In this document: piece after piece, positions 38,011 through 47,506 of the stretch | Position numbering within the stretch: position 1 is the stretch's first letter | Layout: every line of letters begins with the position of its first letter | DNA from: an uncultured Clostridia bacterium | Lineage (GTDB): Bacteria > Bacillota > Clostridia > TANB77 > CAG-508 | DNA length: 64,000 nucleotides | Assembly: GCA_948630815.1 (NCBI GenBank) | Contig: CAPIEU010000001.1 | Location: 143,918 to 207,917, forward strand | Reading direction: 5' to 3' | Notes under the pieces: generated by a model | The model's database searches: none | What the model saw: the letters and a program-made list of their open reading frames with translations, nothing else | What the model was told of the DNA's origin: nothing | Position numbers and translations under genes: made by a program

Positions 38011-38526
38011 ATGGAAAGTTTTCAAGGCAAGCATTTTAGTATAACAGACCCAAAAGATGTAAACACGGTAATATACAGAATAAATAGAACAGAAAAGGAA
38101 TTTTTAAAAGATTCACCAAAATTTACAGTTGAAAGACTAGACTATATGGAAGAATTAAATGGAGAGCTAAAGAGAAAAACCTTTTTTGTTGATAGTCCAT
38201 CACCAGATGGTGAGCAACTTGTGATTTTATCATTTGGAAAAGATAAAGTAGTAGTAAATACTGGCATTATGGAAGAAGAAAAACTACGTATTTCAAAAAA
38301 ACCTATGCCTGTTAAATTTAATACTTTATATTCAGAAGAAAGTGCTGTATATAAAGAATTTAAATATACACCAAATTTAAAAAGGCCAATATCAATAATT
38401 GACCCAGAAACCACAGAAGAAATAAAACCAATAGTATATTTGGATGAAAAAACCAATGAAGTAAAAGGTAAGTGTAAATTAAAACCATATAAATCTTATT
38501 TCGCATTTGAGATAAGAGAAAATTAA
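38011..38526 (+). CDS. Unknown protein, first gene of the VirD4-like operon
   Basis: 171 residues from the ATG after GTGGGG; an earlier ATG at 37981 lacks a ribosome site. Soluble, beta-rich, with SPSPDGEQLVILSFGKDKVVV and a proline-rich second half. No signal peptide, membrane span or known motif. The promoter at 37917 and a 12-base gap to the next gene show it heads an operon with 38539 and 38904. A link to the coupling ATPase is only inferred. Confidence 0.7.
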   Translation: MESFQGKHFSITDPKDVNTVIYRINRTEKEFLKDSPKFTVERLDYMEELNGELKRKTFFVDSPSPDGEQLVILSFGKDKVVVNTGIMEEEKLRISKKPMPVKFNTLYSEESAVYKEFKYTPNLKRPISIIDPETTEEIKPIVYLDEKTNEVKGKCKLKPYKSYFAFEIREN

Positions 38527-38538
38527 AGGAGAGTAGAA

Positions 38539-38874
38539 ATGGAAAATCTAGTTGAAAAACCAGCAAATTACACAGTTGTTTTTGGAGATATGGTATATGA
38601 TGGAAAAAAGAAACAAGTCGAATGCCCACCAACAACAGTAAATAACAAAAAGGCAATGCCAAAAAAAGGTATTCCAATGCAAGAAGGAGAATTAGCCATA
38701 AATATAGATGAAGTTACAGCAGAATATGAAAAAGACGAAAATGGAAGAATTACAAACATAAGATTTTTTGATAGAAATGAAGTACCAAAAATGCCAGAGA
38801 TAACTGGAGATTTTAAAGGTCAAATAGATGAAAATGGTGAAATAATTAGAGATACAGCTGATATTGATAGATAG
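38539..38874 (+). CDS. Small acidic unknown protein
   Basis: 111 residues, acidic, with two possible beta domains. Features include VFGDMVYDGKKKQVECPP and a C-terminal GDFKGQIDENGEIIRDTAD. AAAGGAGAGTAG precedes the ATG. I do not recognise it. The tight spacing places it in the operon with 38011 and the VirD4-like gene. Confidence 0.7.
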   Translation: MENLVEKPANYTVVFGDMVYDGKKKQVECPPTTVNNKKAMPKKGIPMQEGELAINIDEVTAEYEKDENGRITNIRFFDRNEVPKMPEITGDFKGQIDENGEIIRDTADIDR

Positions 38875-38903
38875 ACTTATACAAAAGATAGAGGTGAAAT
38901 TGT

Positions 38904-40923
38904 ATGGGATATAAAATACAAGGAACTATGAGAAGAAATAAAAAGAATTTTATAATATTTGCAGTACTATGGGTAATTCTATCCATAGTATTTGTTATGC
39001 CTATTAGCTATAGTATCACAAATGCTTCCGTTGGTGGCGAATTTGATATGGCAAAATTCTTTAGTGGTATATATGATGGAGTTGTAAATTTAGGAACAGT
39101 AATAGGAAAAACATTTACACCAAATTATATAGGAACATTTTTCTCTACACTATTAAAATTTAGTGTATTATATGCAATATTCGTATTAATAGGACTAATA
39201 AAAACAGCACCCAAAAATGAATATTCAGATATAGAACATGGTTCAAGTGACTGGTCAAAAAATGGAGAACAGTATAGAATATTAAGTAATAAAAAAGGAA
39301 TAATTTTAGCAAAAGATAACTATTTACCAGTAGATAAGAGAGGAAACGTAAACGTATTAGTAGTTGGTCGGATCAGGTTCTGGTAAATCTGCATCATATT
39401 CAATACCAAATGCATATCAAATGCTTGGGTCATATGTATTTACAGATCCAAAAGGAGAATTATACGATAAAACAGCAGGATATTTAAAGCAACATGGATA
39501 TGATATAAAAGTATTAAACTTAGTACGTCCTAGTAATAGTGATGGATATAACCCACTTATGCACATATCAAGTGAACTAGATGTAGACGTTATAGCAAAT
39601 ACAGTAGTAAAAGGGCAAAAAACAGAATCAGGGCAAGATCCATATTGGGACGATATGGCAGAAATGCTATTAAAAGCCCTAATATATTATTTGATAGCAA
39701 CAAGACCACCACAAGAACAAAACTTAGCAAGTTGTGCAGAATTAGTTAGAGCAGCAAACAAAAATGGTGGAAGCAACTTACTTACAGAATTAATGAATCA
39801 ATTACCATATGATCACCCAGCAAGAATGAACTATAAATCAATTGAAATTGCACCAGAAAAAACATATGGATCAATACTATCTAGTTTACAATCAAAACTA
39901 GGAAAATTCGATTCAAGTGAAATAGCAGAATTAACATCAACAAATACAATAGATTTTGAAGAAATAGGAAGTAAAAAAACAGCAGTATATGTTATATCAT
40001 CAGATACGCACACAGCATGCGATTTCTTATTAACAATATTTTTCTCACAAATGATACAACAATTATACGATTTTGCAGATAGAAATGGTGGTAAGCTACC
40101 AACGCCAACATATTTTATATTAGACGAATTTGCAAACATTGGTAAAGTACCAGACTTCGATAAAAAAATATCAACATCAAGAAGTAGAAAAATATCATTT
40201 AGTGTTATATTACAAAACTTAGACCAATTAGAAGCAGTATATGAAAAATCATATGAAACAATAATTGGTAACTGTGATACACACGTATTTTTAGGAAGTA
40301 ACTCACAAAAAACAGTAGAATACTTTTCAAAAGCATTAGGAGAAAAAACAATAGAAAGAGAAAGTGTATCAGTAAGTAAAGATAAACACAATTGGAGACA
40401 AGGAGTAAATGTATCGGATCAAGTAATGGCAAGAGCACTTATGACACCAGACGAATTAAGAAGAATGGATAATGACCTTTGCATAATTTATGAAAAAGGA
40501 ATAAAACCAATAAAAGCAGAGAAATTCTATTATTTCCAAACAGGGATGGCAAGAAAATTAGATTCATATACAATAAGCCATAATGATGTAGAAGGAATAG
40601 AAAGAGGAGAATGGAGAAAATACAATCCATATAATCCATACGTACCAGAAGATGAAAAGAAAAAACAGGTAGATAACCTAAAAGTAGAATCATTAGATGA
40701 CCTTTTTGATGAACCAGAAGAAAAGCCACAACTACCTAAGGAAGAAAATAAATTAAATGAAATAAAATTAGACGAAATAAAAGTAGAACCAGTAAAAAAA
40801 GAAGAAGCACCAATATTACCACAAGGAGATAAAACATTAGAGGACGAATTAGATGTGGACTTGCAAAAAGAATTAGAAGCAAAATTTGATGAATTATTTG
40901 GACCATTAGACGATAATGATTAA
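38904..40923 (+). CDS. VirD4/TraG-type coupling ATPase (one CGG +1 site)
   Basis: 672 residues when joined. Two transmembrane segments lie near residues 14-34 and 85-105. After NVNVLVVG the CGG at 39369-39371 interrupts the Walker A loop; +1 gives GSGSGKSASYSIPNA and then FTDPKGELYDKT. The Walker B region is FILDEFANIGKVPDFDKK, and VILQNLDQLEAVY and GNCDTHVFLGSN are TraG/VirD4 hallmarks. The C-terminal tail is acidic and repetitive. It is a membrane DNA- or protein-pumping ATPase of type IV secretion. No relaxase or other mating genes are nearby. Confidence 0.9.
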
Positions 40924-40926
40924 GTA

Positions 40927-40968
40927 AAAGCACCTAGTAACTTATGTTACATAGGTGCTTTTATTATA
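40927..40968 (+). terminator. Intrinsic terminator
   Basis: AAAAGCACCTA and TAGGTGCTTTTATT form a stem just after the coupling-ATPase stop. Confidence 0.85.
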
Positions 40969-40984
40969 AGATAAAATAGTTATA

Positions 40985-41105
40985 GTTCAGTATACCATTA
41001 TAAAATCCGTGCCATCTTGCTGAATGTAGGACGTTTTTGTTTTTCTCTCAAAGTTCAAAAAGCAAAAAGGGCTCTCGTTCACGTGTTGCTATTTCGATGT
41101 TAATT
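40985..41105. repeat. Palindromic element, family B, copy 4
   Basis: GTGCCATCTTGCTGAATGTAGG on the left, CGTTCACGTGTTGCTA on the right, with TTTTTGTTTTTC and a complementary GCAAAAAGGG inner arm. Confidence 0.8.
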
Positions 41106-41146
41106 TAAGGCTAAACAACAACACAAAACAAATGTTTTGAAACATA

Positions 41147-41175
41147 TTGACTTTTTAACACTTATTATATATAAT
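41147..41175 (+). promoter_or_regulatory. Promoter of the toxin-like peptide gene
   Basis: TTGACT (41147-41152), 17 bases, TATAAT (41170-41175), leaving a leader of about 65 bases before the ATG. Confidence 0.7.
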
Positions 41176-41247
41176 GCTAATTGAAAATAAGGAAAAGCAG
41201 AATGTGGGTTGCCATCTCACTATACATAAGAATAGGAGGTGGTGCGA

Positions 41248-41361
41248 ATGATAGAAAGAGCATTAATACAATTAGTAATATTACTTTTTATAGGATTATG
41301 TGCAATGACTATTATAGCAGTTGCCTTAATTATAGCTTTAGTTATAATTATTAGCAAATAA
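41248..41361 (+). CDS. 37-residue membrane peptide, possible type I toxin
   Basis: ATG after AGGAGGTGGTGCGA, a strong but close ribosome site. The peptide is almost wholly hydrophobic: MIERALIQLVILLFIGLCAM, then IIAVALIIALVIIISK. A single span with one charged end is the usual form of type I toxins of the TxpA/Fst kind. A hairpin follows (ACACATCTCTG / AGAGATGTGT). A near-consensus opposing promoter downstream could make an antisense RNA over its 3' end. Alternatives are a small regulatory membrane peptide or holin-like protein. Confidence 0.65.
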   Translation: MIERALIQLVILLFIGLCAMTIIAVALIIALVIIISK

Positions 41362-41450
41362 AACAATACACATCTCTGCACCATAGAGATGTGTATCAAA
41401 AAACATATCGTAATGGTAACCACGTTTTGTGGACCTTATTTTCTATAAAT

Positions 41451-41479
41451 ATTATATTATAGAAAATAAAATTTGTCAA
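41451..41479 (-). promoter_or_regulatory. Antisense promoter facing the toxin-like gene
   Basis: On the minus strand: TTGACA (41479-41474), 17 bases, TATAAT (41456-41451). Transcription would start near 41444 and run left over the toxin mRNA 3' end. No minus-strand gene is downstream, so an antisense RNA is likely. Confidence 0.65.
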
Positions 41480-41510
41480 TAAAAAGATTTAGTATAAGGA
41501 GACTATAGTT

Positions 41511-42579
41511 ATGAAATTTGTACATATAGCAGATATGCACTTTGACGTACCATTTACAACACTTTCAAGAAACAATTTGGGAGATAAAAGAAGATTAGAG
41601 CAAAGAAAAGTATTTAAAGAGGTAATAGAATATATAGCACAAAATGAAATAGATTATTTATTTATTGCAGGAGATTTATATGAACATGAATATGTAAAAT
41701 TTAGTACAATTGAATATATAAACAACCTATTTAAACAAATACCAAACACTAAAATATATATAGTACCAGGAAATCATGATCCTAAGCTAAAAGACTCATA
41801 CTATAGTAACTTTAAATTTAATCAAAATGTATATATATTTGATGAGAAAATTCGGAAAAGTTGAAAACGAAGAAGTAGCTATATATGGGTTTGGATTTAA
41901 CAATTTTTACAGACAAGAAACAAATCTAAACCAAATAAAAATAGAAAATCCAAACAAAATAAATATATTAATAACACATGGGGCATTAGATGCTTCAGGG
42001 AAAGAAGATATGCAGTATAATCCTATTTCAAAAAAGGAATTAAAAACGTTAGGATTTGATTATATAGCATTGGGGCATATACATAAGCCATATTATAACG
42101 AAGAAAAAGAGCAAAGAATAGTATATCCAGGTTCTACTATAAGTCTAGGATTTGATGAGCTAGGCAGTCATGGAATGATAGTAGGTAGCATAGGAAAAGA
42201 TAAAAAATTAGAAATAGCATTTGTGCCAGTTGATAAAACAGAATTTGTAGAAGAAATATTAGATGTAACCCAAATCATATCTAAAGAAGAATTAATAGAA
42301 ACAATAAATAATATGCAAATAGGAGAAGATAAATATTATAAAATTATTCTAAAAGGTTCAAGAAACTTTGAAATAAGCACATATGAGATACTAAGGCTAA
42401 TAGAAAATAATAATATAATTAAAATTAAAGATAGTACTAAAATAAAAATGAATCTTGAAGAACTTGCAAAAGAAAAAAGTTTAAAAGGAATATTTGTAAA
42501 AAATATGTTAGAAAAAATTAGTGAAGAGAATGAAGAAGAAATTATTAGTGCAATAGAAATAGGACTAGAAGCAATGTAA
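41511..42579 (+). CDS. SbcD/Mre11-like DNA exonuclease, YhaO type (one CGG +1 site)
   Basis: 355 residues when joined. Metallophosphatase motifs: HIADMHFDVPF, IAGDLYEH, VPGNHDPK. After IFDEKI comes CGG at 41853-41855; +1 gives GKVENEEVAIYGFGF. It continues through ITHGALD and the GHIHKP metal site. In zero frame a stop follows within three codons. AAGGAGACTATAGTT precedes the ATG. The next gene is the ATPase partner. Confidence 0.9.
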
Positions 42580-42663
42580 AGTAAAGATAATGGAAATGAA
42601 GAAAATCAAAAATATATACACCATGAAAGAGGTATACAGTTGAATTTAAGAAAGGATTAATAT

Positions 42664-44556
42664 ATGAAAATACTAAATCTAAAAATAAACAATTTTGGTA
42701 AACTGTCTAATAAAGAAATAAAATTAAAAGATGGAATAAATATCATTTATGGAGAAAATGAAAGTGGAAAATCAACATTATTAAAATTCATAATGGGAAT
42801 GTTTTATGGTTTATCAAAAAATAAAAATGGAAAATTCATACCAGATCATGAAAGATACACACCATGGGATGGAGGGGAATTTTCAGGTAAAATTTCATAT
42901 GAATTAGCAAGTGGCGAAAAATATGAAGTATTTAGAGACTTCAAAAAGAAAAATCCTATTATATATAATGAAAACTTAGAAGATATTTCAAAAAGTTTTA
43001 ATATAGATAAAACTACAGGAAATAAGTTTTTTTATGATCAAACCAAAGTAGATGAAGGACTATTTTTATCTACTATTTGTTCTATGCAAGAAGAAACAAA
43101 ACTAGGAGAAAAAGAACAATTATCATTAGTGCAAAAAATGTCTAATTTAGCAAGTACTGGTGAAGATAACATATCATTTACTAAAATTATAACTAAACTA
43201 AATAAAAGACAAATAGAAGAAATAGGAACTAACAGGACAACTGATAGACCAATAAATATAATTACTAAAAGACTAGAAGAGATAAATAATGAAAAAGAAG
43301 CTTTAGCGGATTTTAAAAATAAACAATATGATATAGAAGGAAATAAGAAAAGGATAGAAGAAGAAATAAAAAAACAAGAAAATGAATTAGAATTACTAAA
43401 AGAACTTAAAAATTTACAAGAAAATAGTAAGCTAGAAAAAGAAAAAATAAAAATAAATGAAGATACTATAAAAGAATATAGTAAAAAAATCGAGGATTTA
43501 AATAATAAAAATAATGAAACTATAGAAGAAAGCTCTGTAAAGAAAAAAAGCATAATAAGCAAACAGAAAATATTATTTCTATTTTCTATAATATTTTTAA
43601 TAACAAGCATAATATCTATATTTTCAATAAAGAATGATGTTTTAATAGCAATAAGCATAGTGCTATTTATAATAACATCTATAATTACAGGTTATGCACA
43701 ATATAATAAAAAGATTAAAAATATTAAAGATGAAAAATTACAAAATGTGAATAACTTACATATAAAAAACGAAATAGAAATACTTGATAATTCACGTAAA
43801 AACTTAAAAAAAGAGACAAATATAGCAAGAGAAAAATTAGAAAGAGAATATAAAGAGAAAATAGAAAATTTGAGAAATAAGTATATTGGGATAATTCCAA
43901 TAAAAACAATAGATGAAATGCTTTTAAAAGAAACTATAATATATGATATAACAGTTCTACAAAATAGTATTAGTGATAATAAAATAAAATTGCATAGTAC
44001 AAAATTAGATAAAGACAATATAATACCAAAATTAGAAAACTTAGCAAATCTTGAAGAAGAATATTTAGAACTAGAAGAACAATATACCGAGTTATATAAT
44101 AAAAATGAGCAAATAAATTTAGTAAAACAAGAAATAGAAAAAGCCTATGAGACAATGAAAAAAGATATAACTCCTAAATTTACAAGTAATCTATCAAAAA
44201 TAATAGAAAAAGTATCAAATGGAAAATATAAAAATGTGCAATTTGATGAAGCACAAAGAATGATTATAGAAGCCCCAAATGGAAACTATATAAGTGCTAA
44301 AAATTTAAGTGTAGGAACAATAGATGAGTTATATTTATCATTAAGACTTAGTGCAGCAACAGATTTATCAAGAGAAGATTTACCAATAATATTAGATGAA
44401 ACATTTGCATACTTTGATAATTCAAGGCTTGAAAATATGTTAAAATACTTAAATGAAGAATATGGAAATAGACAGATAATATTATTTACTTGTACAAATA
44501 GAGAAAAAGATGTATTAGATAAGTTAGGAATTAAATTTAATACAGTAAATTTATAA
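42664..44556 (+). CDS. SMC/Rad50-like AAA ATPase, YhaN type
   Basis: 630 residues. Walker A at the N-terminus (YGENESGKSTLLKFIMGMFYG); long coiled coils on each side of two central hydrophobic segments (about residues 303-345); C-terminal ABC signature AKNLSVGTIDELYLSLRLSAA and Walker B LPIILDETFAYFDN. Membrane segments in the coiled coil are typical of YhaN rather than SbcC. It likely works with the upstream nuclease in DNA end processing. AAGAAAGGA precedes the ATG. No CGG codon. Confidence 0.9.
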   Translation: MKILNLKINNFGKLSNKEIKLKDGINIIYGENESGKSTLLKFIMGMFYGLSKNKNGKFIPDHERYTPWDGGEFSGKISYELASGEKYEVFRDFKKKNPIIYNENLEDISKSFNIDKTTGNKFFYDQTKVDEGLFLSTICSMQEETKLGEKEQLSLVQKMSNLASTGEDNISFTKIITKLNKRQIEEIGTNRTTDRPINIITKRLEEINNEKEALADFKNKQYDIEGNKKRIEEEIKKQENELELLKELKNLQENSKLEKEKIKINEDTIKEYSKKIEDLNNKNNETIEESSVKKKSIISKQKILFLFSIIFLITSIISIFSIKNDVLIAISIVLFIITSIITGYAQYNKKIKNIKDEKLQNVNNLHIKNEIEILDNSRKNLKKETNIAREKLEREYKEKIENLRNKYIGIIPIKTIDEMLLKETIIYDITVLQNSISDNKIKLHSTKLDKDNIIPKLENLANLEEEYLELEEQYTELYNKNEQINLVKQEIEKAYETMKKDITPKFTSNLSKIIEKVSNGKYKNVQFDEAQRMIIEAPNGNYISAKNLSVGTIDELYLSLRLSAATDLSREDLPIILDETFAYFDNSRLENMLKYLNEEYGNRQIILFTCTNREKDVLDKLGIKFNTVNL

Positions 44557-44583
44557 TTTGAATAATATATAATTACAAGGATG

Positions 44584-44655
44584 TTTATATAAAAAATACT
44601 GCAAATGGTGTAGGGGCGAGCATTTTCTTCCGTGACTACGGAAGAAAATGCCCTA
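44584..44655. repeat. Family C repeat with extended hairpin
   Basis: GTGTAGGGGCGAGCATTTTCTT continues into CCGTGACTACGG and AAGAAAATGCCC, so the core is a strong hairpin. It may terminate yhaN transcripts. Confidence 0.75.
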
Positions 44656-44737
44656 TAAACGTGTTGATTCCTATTGATAAATTTAGAAAATGCGTGTATA
44701 ATACTAAAGTATTAAAAAAATAAGAGGAGAGACAAAA

Positions 44738-45805
44738 ATGTTTCAAAAATTAGATGATGTAGAAAAAAGATATGAGGAATTAACTGAGAAGATTAGTGAT
44801 CCAGACGTTATTGCAAAAACAAATGAATGGCAAAAACTTATGAAAGAACATTCTGATATGACGCCAATAGTTGAAAAATATAGAGAATACAAAAAAGTAA
44901 AAGCAAATTATGAAGAAGCTTTAGAAATGATGAAAGAAGACGATAAAGAAATAAAAGACTTAGCAGAAGCAGAAATGTTAGAATCTAAAGAAAAGCTAAA
45001 AGTAATTGAAGAAGAACTAAAAATATTATTAATTCCAAAAGACCCAGATGATGATAAAAATGCTATTTGTGAAATAAGAGGAGGAGCAGGAGGAGAAGAA
45101 GCAGCACTATTTGCAGGAACATTATTTAGAATGTATTCAATGTATGCAGAAAGAAAACACTGGAAAATAGAAATATTAAATGAAAACGAAACAGGGCTTG
45201 GTGGTTACAAAGAAATTTCATTTATGGTTACAGGAAAAGGAGTATATTCAAGATTAAAATTTGAAAGTGGGGTACATCGTGTACAAAGAGTTCCAGATAC
45301 AGAATCAAGTGGAAGAATACATACATCAACAGCGACAGTTGCAGTACTTCCAGTAGTAGAAGATGTAGAAATTGATATAAATCCAGCCGATATAAAAATG
45401 GACGTATTTAGAGCATCAGGTGCTGGGGGACAACACGTAAATAAAACATCTTCAGCAGTAAGATTAACACACATTCCAACAGGACTTGTTGCAGAATGTC
45501 AAACAGAACGTTCACAAGTACAAAACAGAGAATATGCAATGAAACTATTAAGTTCAAGACTATATGAAATAGAAAAAAATAAAAGAGACTCAGAACTTGC
45601 AAACGAAAGAAAAAGTCAAGTAGGAAGTGGAGATAGAAGTGAAAAGATTAGAACATATAACTATCCACAAGGACGTATAACAGATCATAGAATAGGGCTT
45701 AGCATATTCCAAATGGAAGATTTTTTAAATGGAAACTTAGATGAAATGTTAGACTCTCTAATTGCAGCTGATAGAGCAGAAAGACTAAAAGGTGAAGAAG
45801 AGTAA
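44738..45805 (+). CDS. prfA: Peptide chain release factor 1
   Basis: 355 residues. The catalytic GGQ is in RASGAGGQHVNKTSSAVRLTH. A helical N-terminal domain precedes REIRGGAGGEEAALFAGTLF-like sequence (here CEIRGGAGGEEAAL) and a codon-recognition region. RF1 reads UAA and UAG, the commonest stops in this window. AGAGGAGAGAC precedes the ATG. The usual partner prmC is not adjacent. Confidence 0.96.
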   Translation: MFQKLDDVEKRYEELTEKISDPDVIAKTNEWQKLMKEHSDMTPIVEKYREYKKVKANYEEALEMMKEDDKEIKDLAEAEMLESKEKLKVIEEELKILLIPKDPDDDKNAICEIRGGAGGEEAALFAGTLFRMYSMYAERKHWKIEILNENETGLGGYKEISFMVTGKGVYSRLKFESGVHRVQRVPDTESSGRIHTSTATVAVLPVVEDVEIDINPADIKMDVFRASGAGGQHVNKTSSAVRLTHIPTGLVAECQTERSQVQNREYAMKLLSSRLYEIEKNKRDSELANERKSQVGSGDRSEKIRTYNYPQGRITDHRIGLSIFQMEDFLNGNLDEMLDSLIAADRAERLKGEEE

Positions 45806-45821
45806 AATGGTATTATAACTA

Positions 45822-45942
45822 GTGCGAACGAAAGTAATATATTTATTTGTAAAAGCGTAGTACGCTGAGTCTACAGAGACCATGACGAGTGTCGAAGATT
45901 TTAAAAATAAATATATTACTTTCGTGAGAGCGATAATTTAAA
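45822..45942. repeat. Palindromic element, family E (single copy here)
   Basis: CGAACGAAAGTAATATATTTAT pairs with ATAAATATATTACTTTCGTG around a core with GCGTAGTACGC and GACCATGACGAGTGTC. Same overall design as families A and B, with a different sequence. Confidence 0.75.
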
Positions 45943-45959
45943 CATAATAAAAAATGAAT

Positions 45960-46018
45960 AAAAAATCTCCTTAACAAATAAACTAATAGTAAAGTTATTT
46001 GTATAAGGAGATTTTTAT
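45960..46018 (+). promoter_or_regulatory. Leader hairpin sequestering the ZIP-gene ribosome site
   Basis: AAAAATCTCCTTA pairs exactly with TAAGGAGATTTTT, and ACAAATA with TATTTGT inside it. The right arm holds the AAGGAG ribosome site of the gene starting at 46020 and ends in a T-run. The structure could act as terminator and as translation switch. Confidence 0.7.
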
Positions 46019-46019
46019 T

Positions 46020-46764
46020 TTGGAATATTTAATAAAAACAACATTAATAGGTTTATTTTTTGGCACATTTGGAACAACATTAGGAGGAATAATAGGAGTA
46101 ACATTCAAAAACACAAGTAACAAGTTTTTAAGTTTTATATTATCAATGGCATCAGGACTTATGGTATCAATAGTATGTTTCGATTTAGTGCCAGAAGCCC
46201 TAGAAATATCTAATATAGCACAAGTTATATTAGGAGTAATATTTGGTGTAGTATGCATGATAATTTGTGATATATTGGTACAAAAAAAGTTTAATTTAAA
46301 AATAAAAGATACAAAAAATCAAAATACATTATTAAAAACAGGAATAGTAGTAAGTATAGGTCTTGCACTTCATAATTTTCCAGAGGGGTTAAGCATCGGT
46401 GCTGGATTTGGAGCATCAATAAGTTTAGGATATTCACTTGCACTTGCAATTCTTTTACACGACATACCAGAAGGCGTTTCTATGGCAGTACCTATGAAAA
46501 ATGGAGGAATGAAAGTATCAAAGGTAATATTCTATGTTATATTATCTGGTGTTACAACAGGGGTAGGGGCATTCTTTGGAGCAAGTTTGCGGAACAATAT
46601 CTAAAGATGTGATATCACTATGTCTTGCATTTGCAGCAGGAGCGATGTTATATATAGTTTCAGGAGAACTATTACCAGAATCTAATAAATTATATAAAGG
46701 AAGAATGTCAAGTATAGGCAATATATTAGGATTTATATTAGGAATTTTAGCAACAACTGTGTAA
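46020..46764 (+). CDS. zupT: ZIP-family metal transporter (one CGG +1 site)
   Basis: TTG start 6-8 bases after AAGGAG; 247 residues when joined. About eight membrane segments. Metal-binding transmembrane motifs are LHNFPEGLSIGAGF and LLHDIPEGVSMAVPM. After FFGASL comes CGG at 46590-46592; +1 gives GTISKDVISLCLAFAAGAML and ends ILGFILGILATTV. It probably imports zinc or other divalent metal. The hairpin leader at 45960 suggests regulated expression, perhaps by metal, which I infer only. Confidence 0.9.
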
Positions 46765-46774
46765 GTATTGTTAC

Positions 46775-46900
46775 TGTTCAACCTTAAATTATCATCGAAA
46801 TAGCGACACATGAACGAGAGCACTTTTTGTTTTTCGAACTTTGAGAGAAAAACAAAAACGTCCTACATTCAGCAAGATGGAGCGGATTGTATAATTATAG
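46775..46900. repeat. Palindromic element, family B, copy 5 (inverted)
   Basis: GCGACACATGAACGAGAGCAC on the left, ACGTCCTACATTCAGCAAG on the right; this is the reverse-complement orientation of the copy at 40985. Confidence 0.85.
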
Positions 46901-46993
46901 ACTGAATTTCCATACAAGAATTTACTAATCATGTGTAAAAATACAAAATAAATGTTATAATATACAAAGAAAAAGTAAAAAGGATGAAAAGAT

Positions 46994-47453
46994 ATGAAAA
47001 TAATGTTTGTATGTACAGGAAATATATGTAGAAGTGCAATGGCACATTGGCTAATGGAAAAAAAGATAAAAGATAATAATATAAAAAATGTAGAAATATA
47101 CTCTTGTCGGAATCCATGCTGTAGATGGAGATATGGCAACATACAATGCGTGTGATGCTATGGAAGAATATGGTGTAGACCTAACAAAACATAAAGCAAC
47201 AAATATAAGAAAATCTAATATAGAAGAAATGGATTTAATTTTATGTGCTACAATGTCACATAAAAACATAATACTATATGAATACCCAAACTTAAAAGAT
47301 AAAGTATTTACGATGAAAGAATATGTACAAGCTGGAAAAGAAAAAGAAGAATTAGACATAAAAGACCCTTGGGGATATGATATACAAACATATAGGTTTT
47401 GTGCAGCACAAATTGATAAATGTTTAGAAAAATTATATGAGTTGATTTTATAG
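46994..47453 (+). CDS. Low-molecular-weight protein tyrosine phosphatase (one CGG +1 site)
   Basis: 152 residues when joined. Active-site loop VCTGNICRSAMA (C-x5-R) at residues 6-17. After VEIYSC comes CGG at 47108-47110; +1 gives GIHAVDGDMATYNA, where the family has SxGxxA, so glycine is expected. The general-acid aspartate is in KDPWGYDIQTY. Zero frame gives no family sequence. The AAAAGGATGAAAAG leader carries a modest ribosome site. It may act on tyrosine-phosphorylated proteins or arginine phosphate. Confidence 0.92.
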
Positions 47454-47506
47454 ACAAAATATGTTAAAATAATATTGATATGCAAAAGTATAAGAGGTGA
47501 GTACGT

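Noticed and set aside
38904..40923. Integrated conjugative element
   Set aside because: No relaxase, VirB-type genes, integrase or attachment sites are visible nearby.
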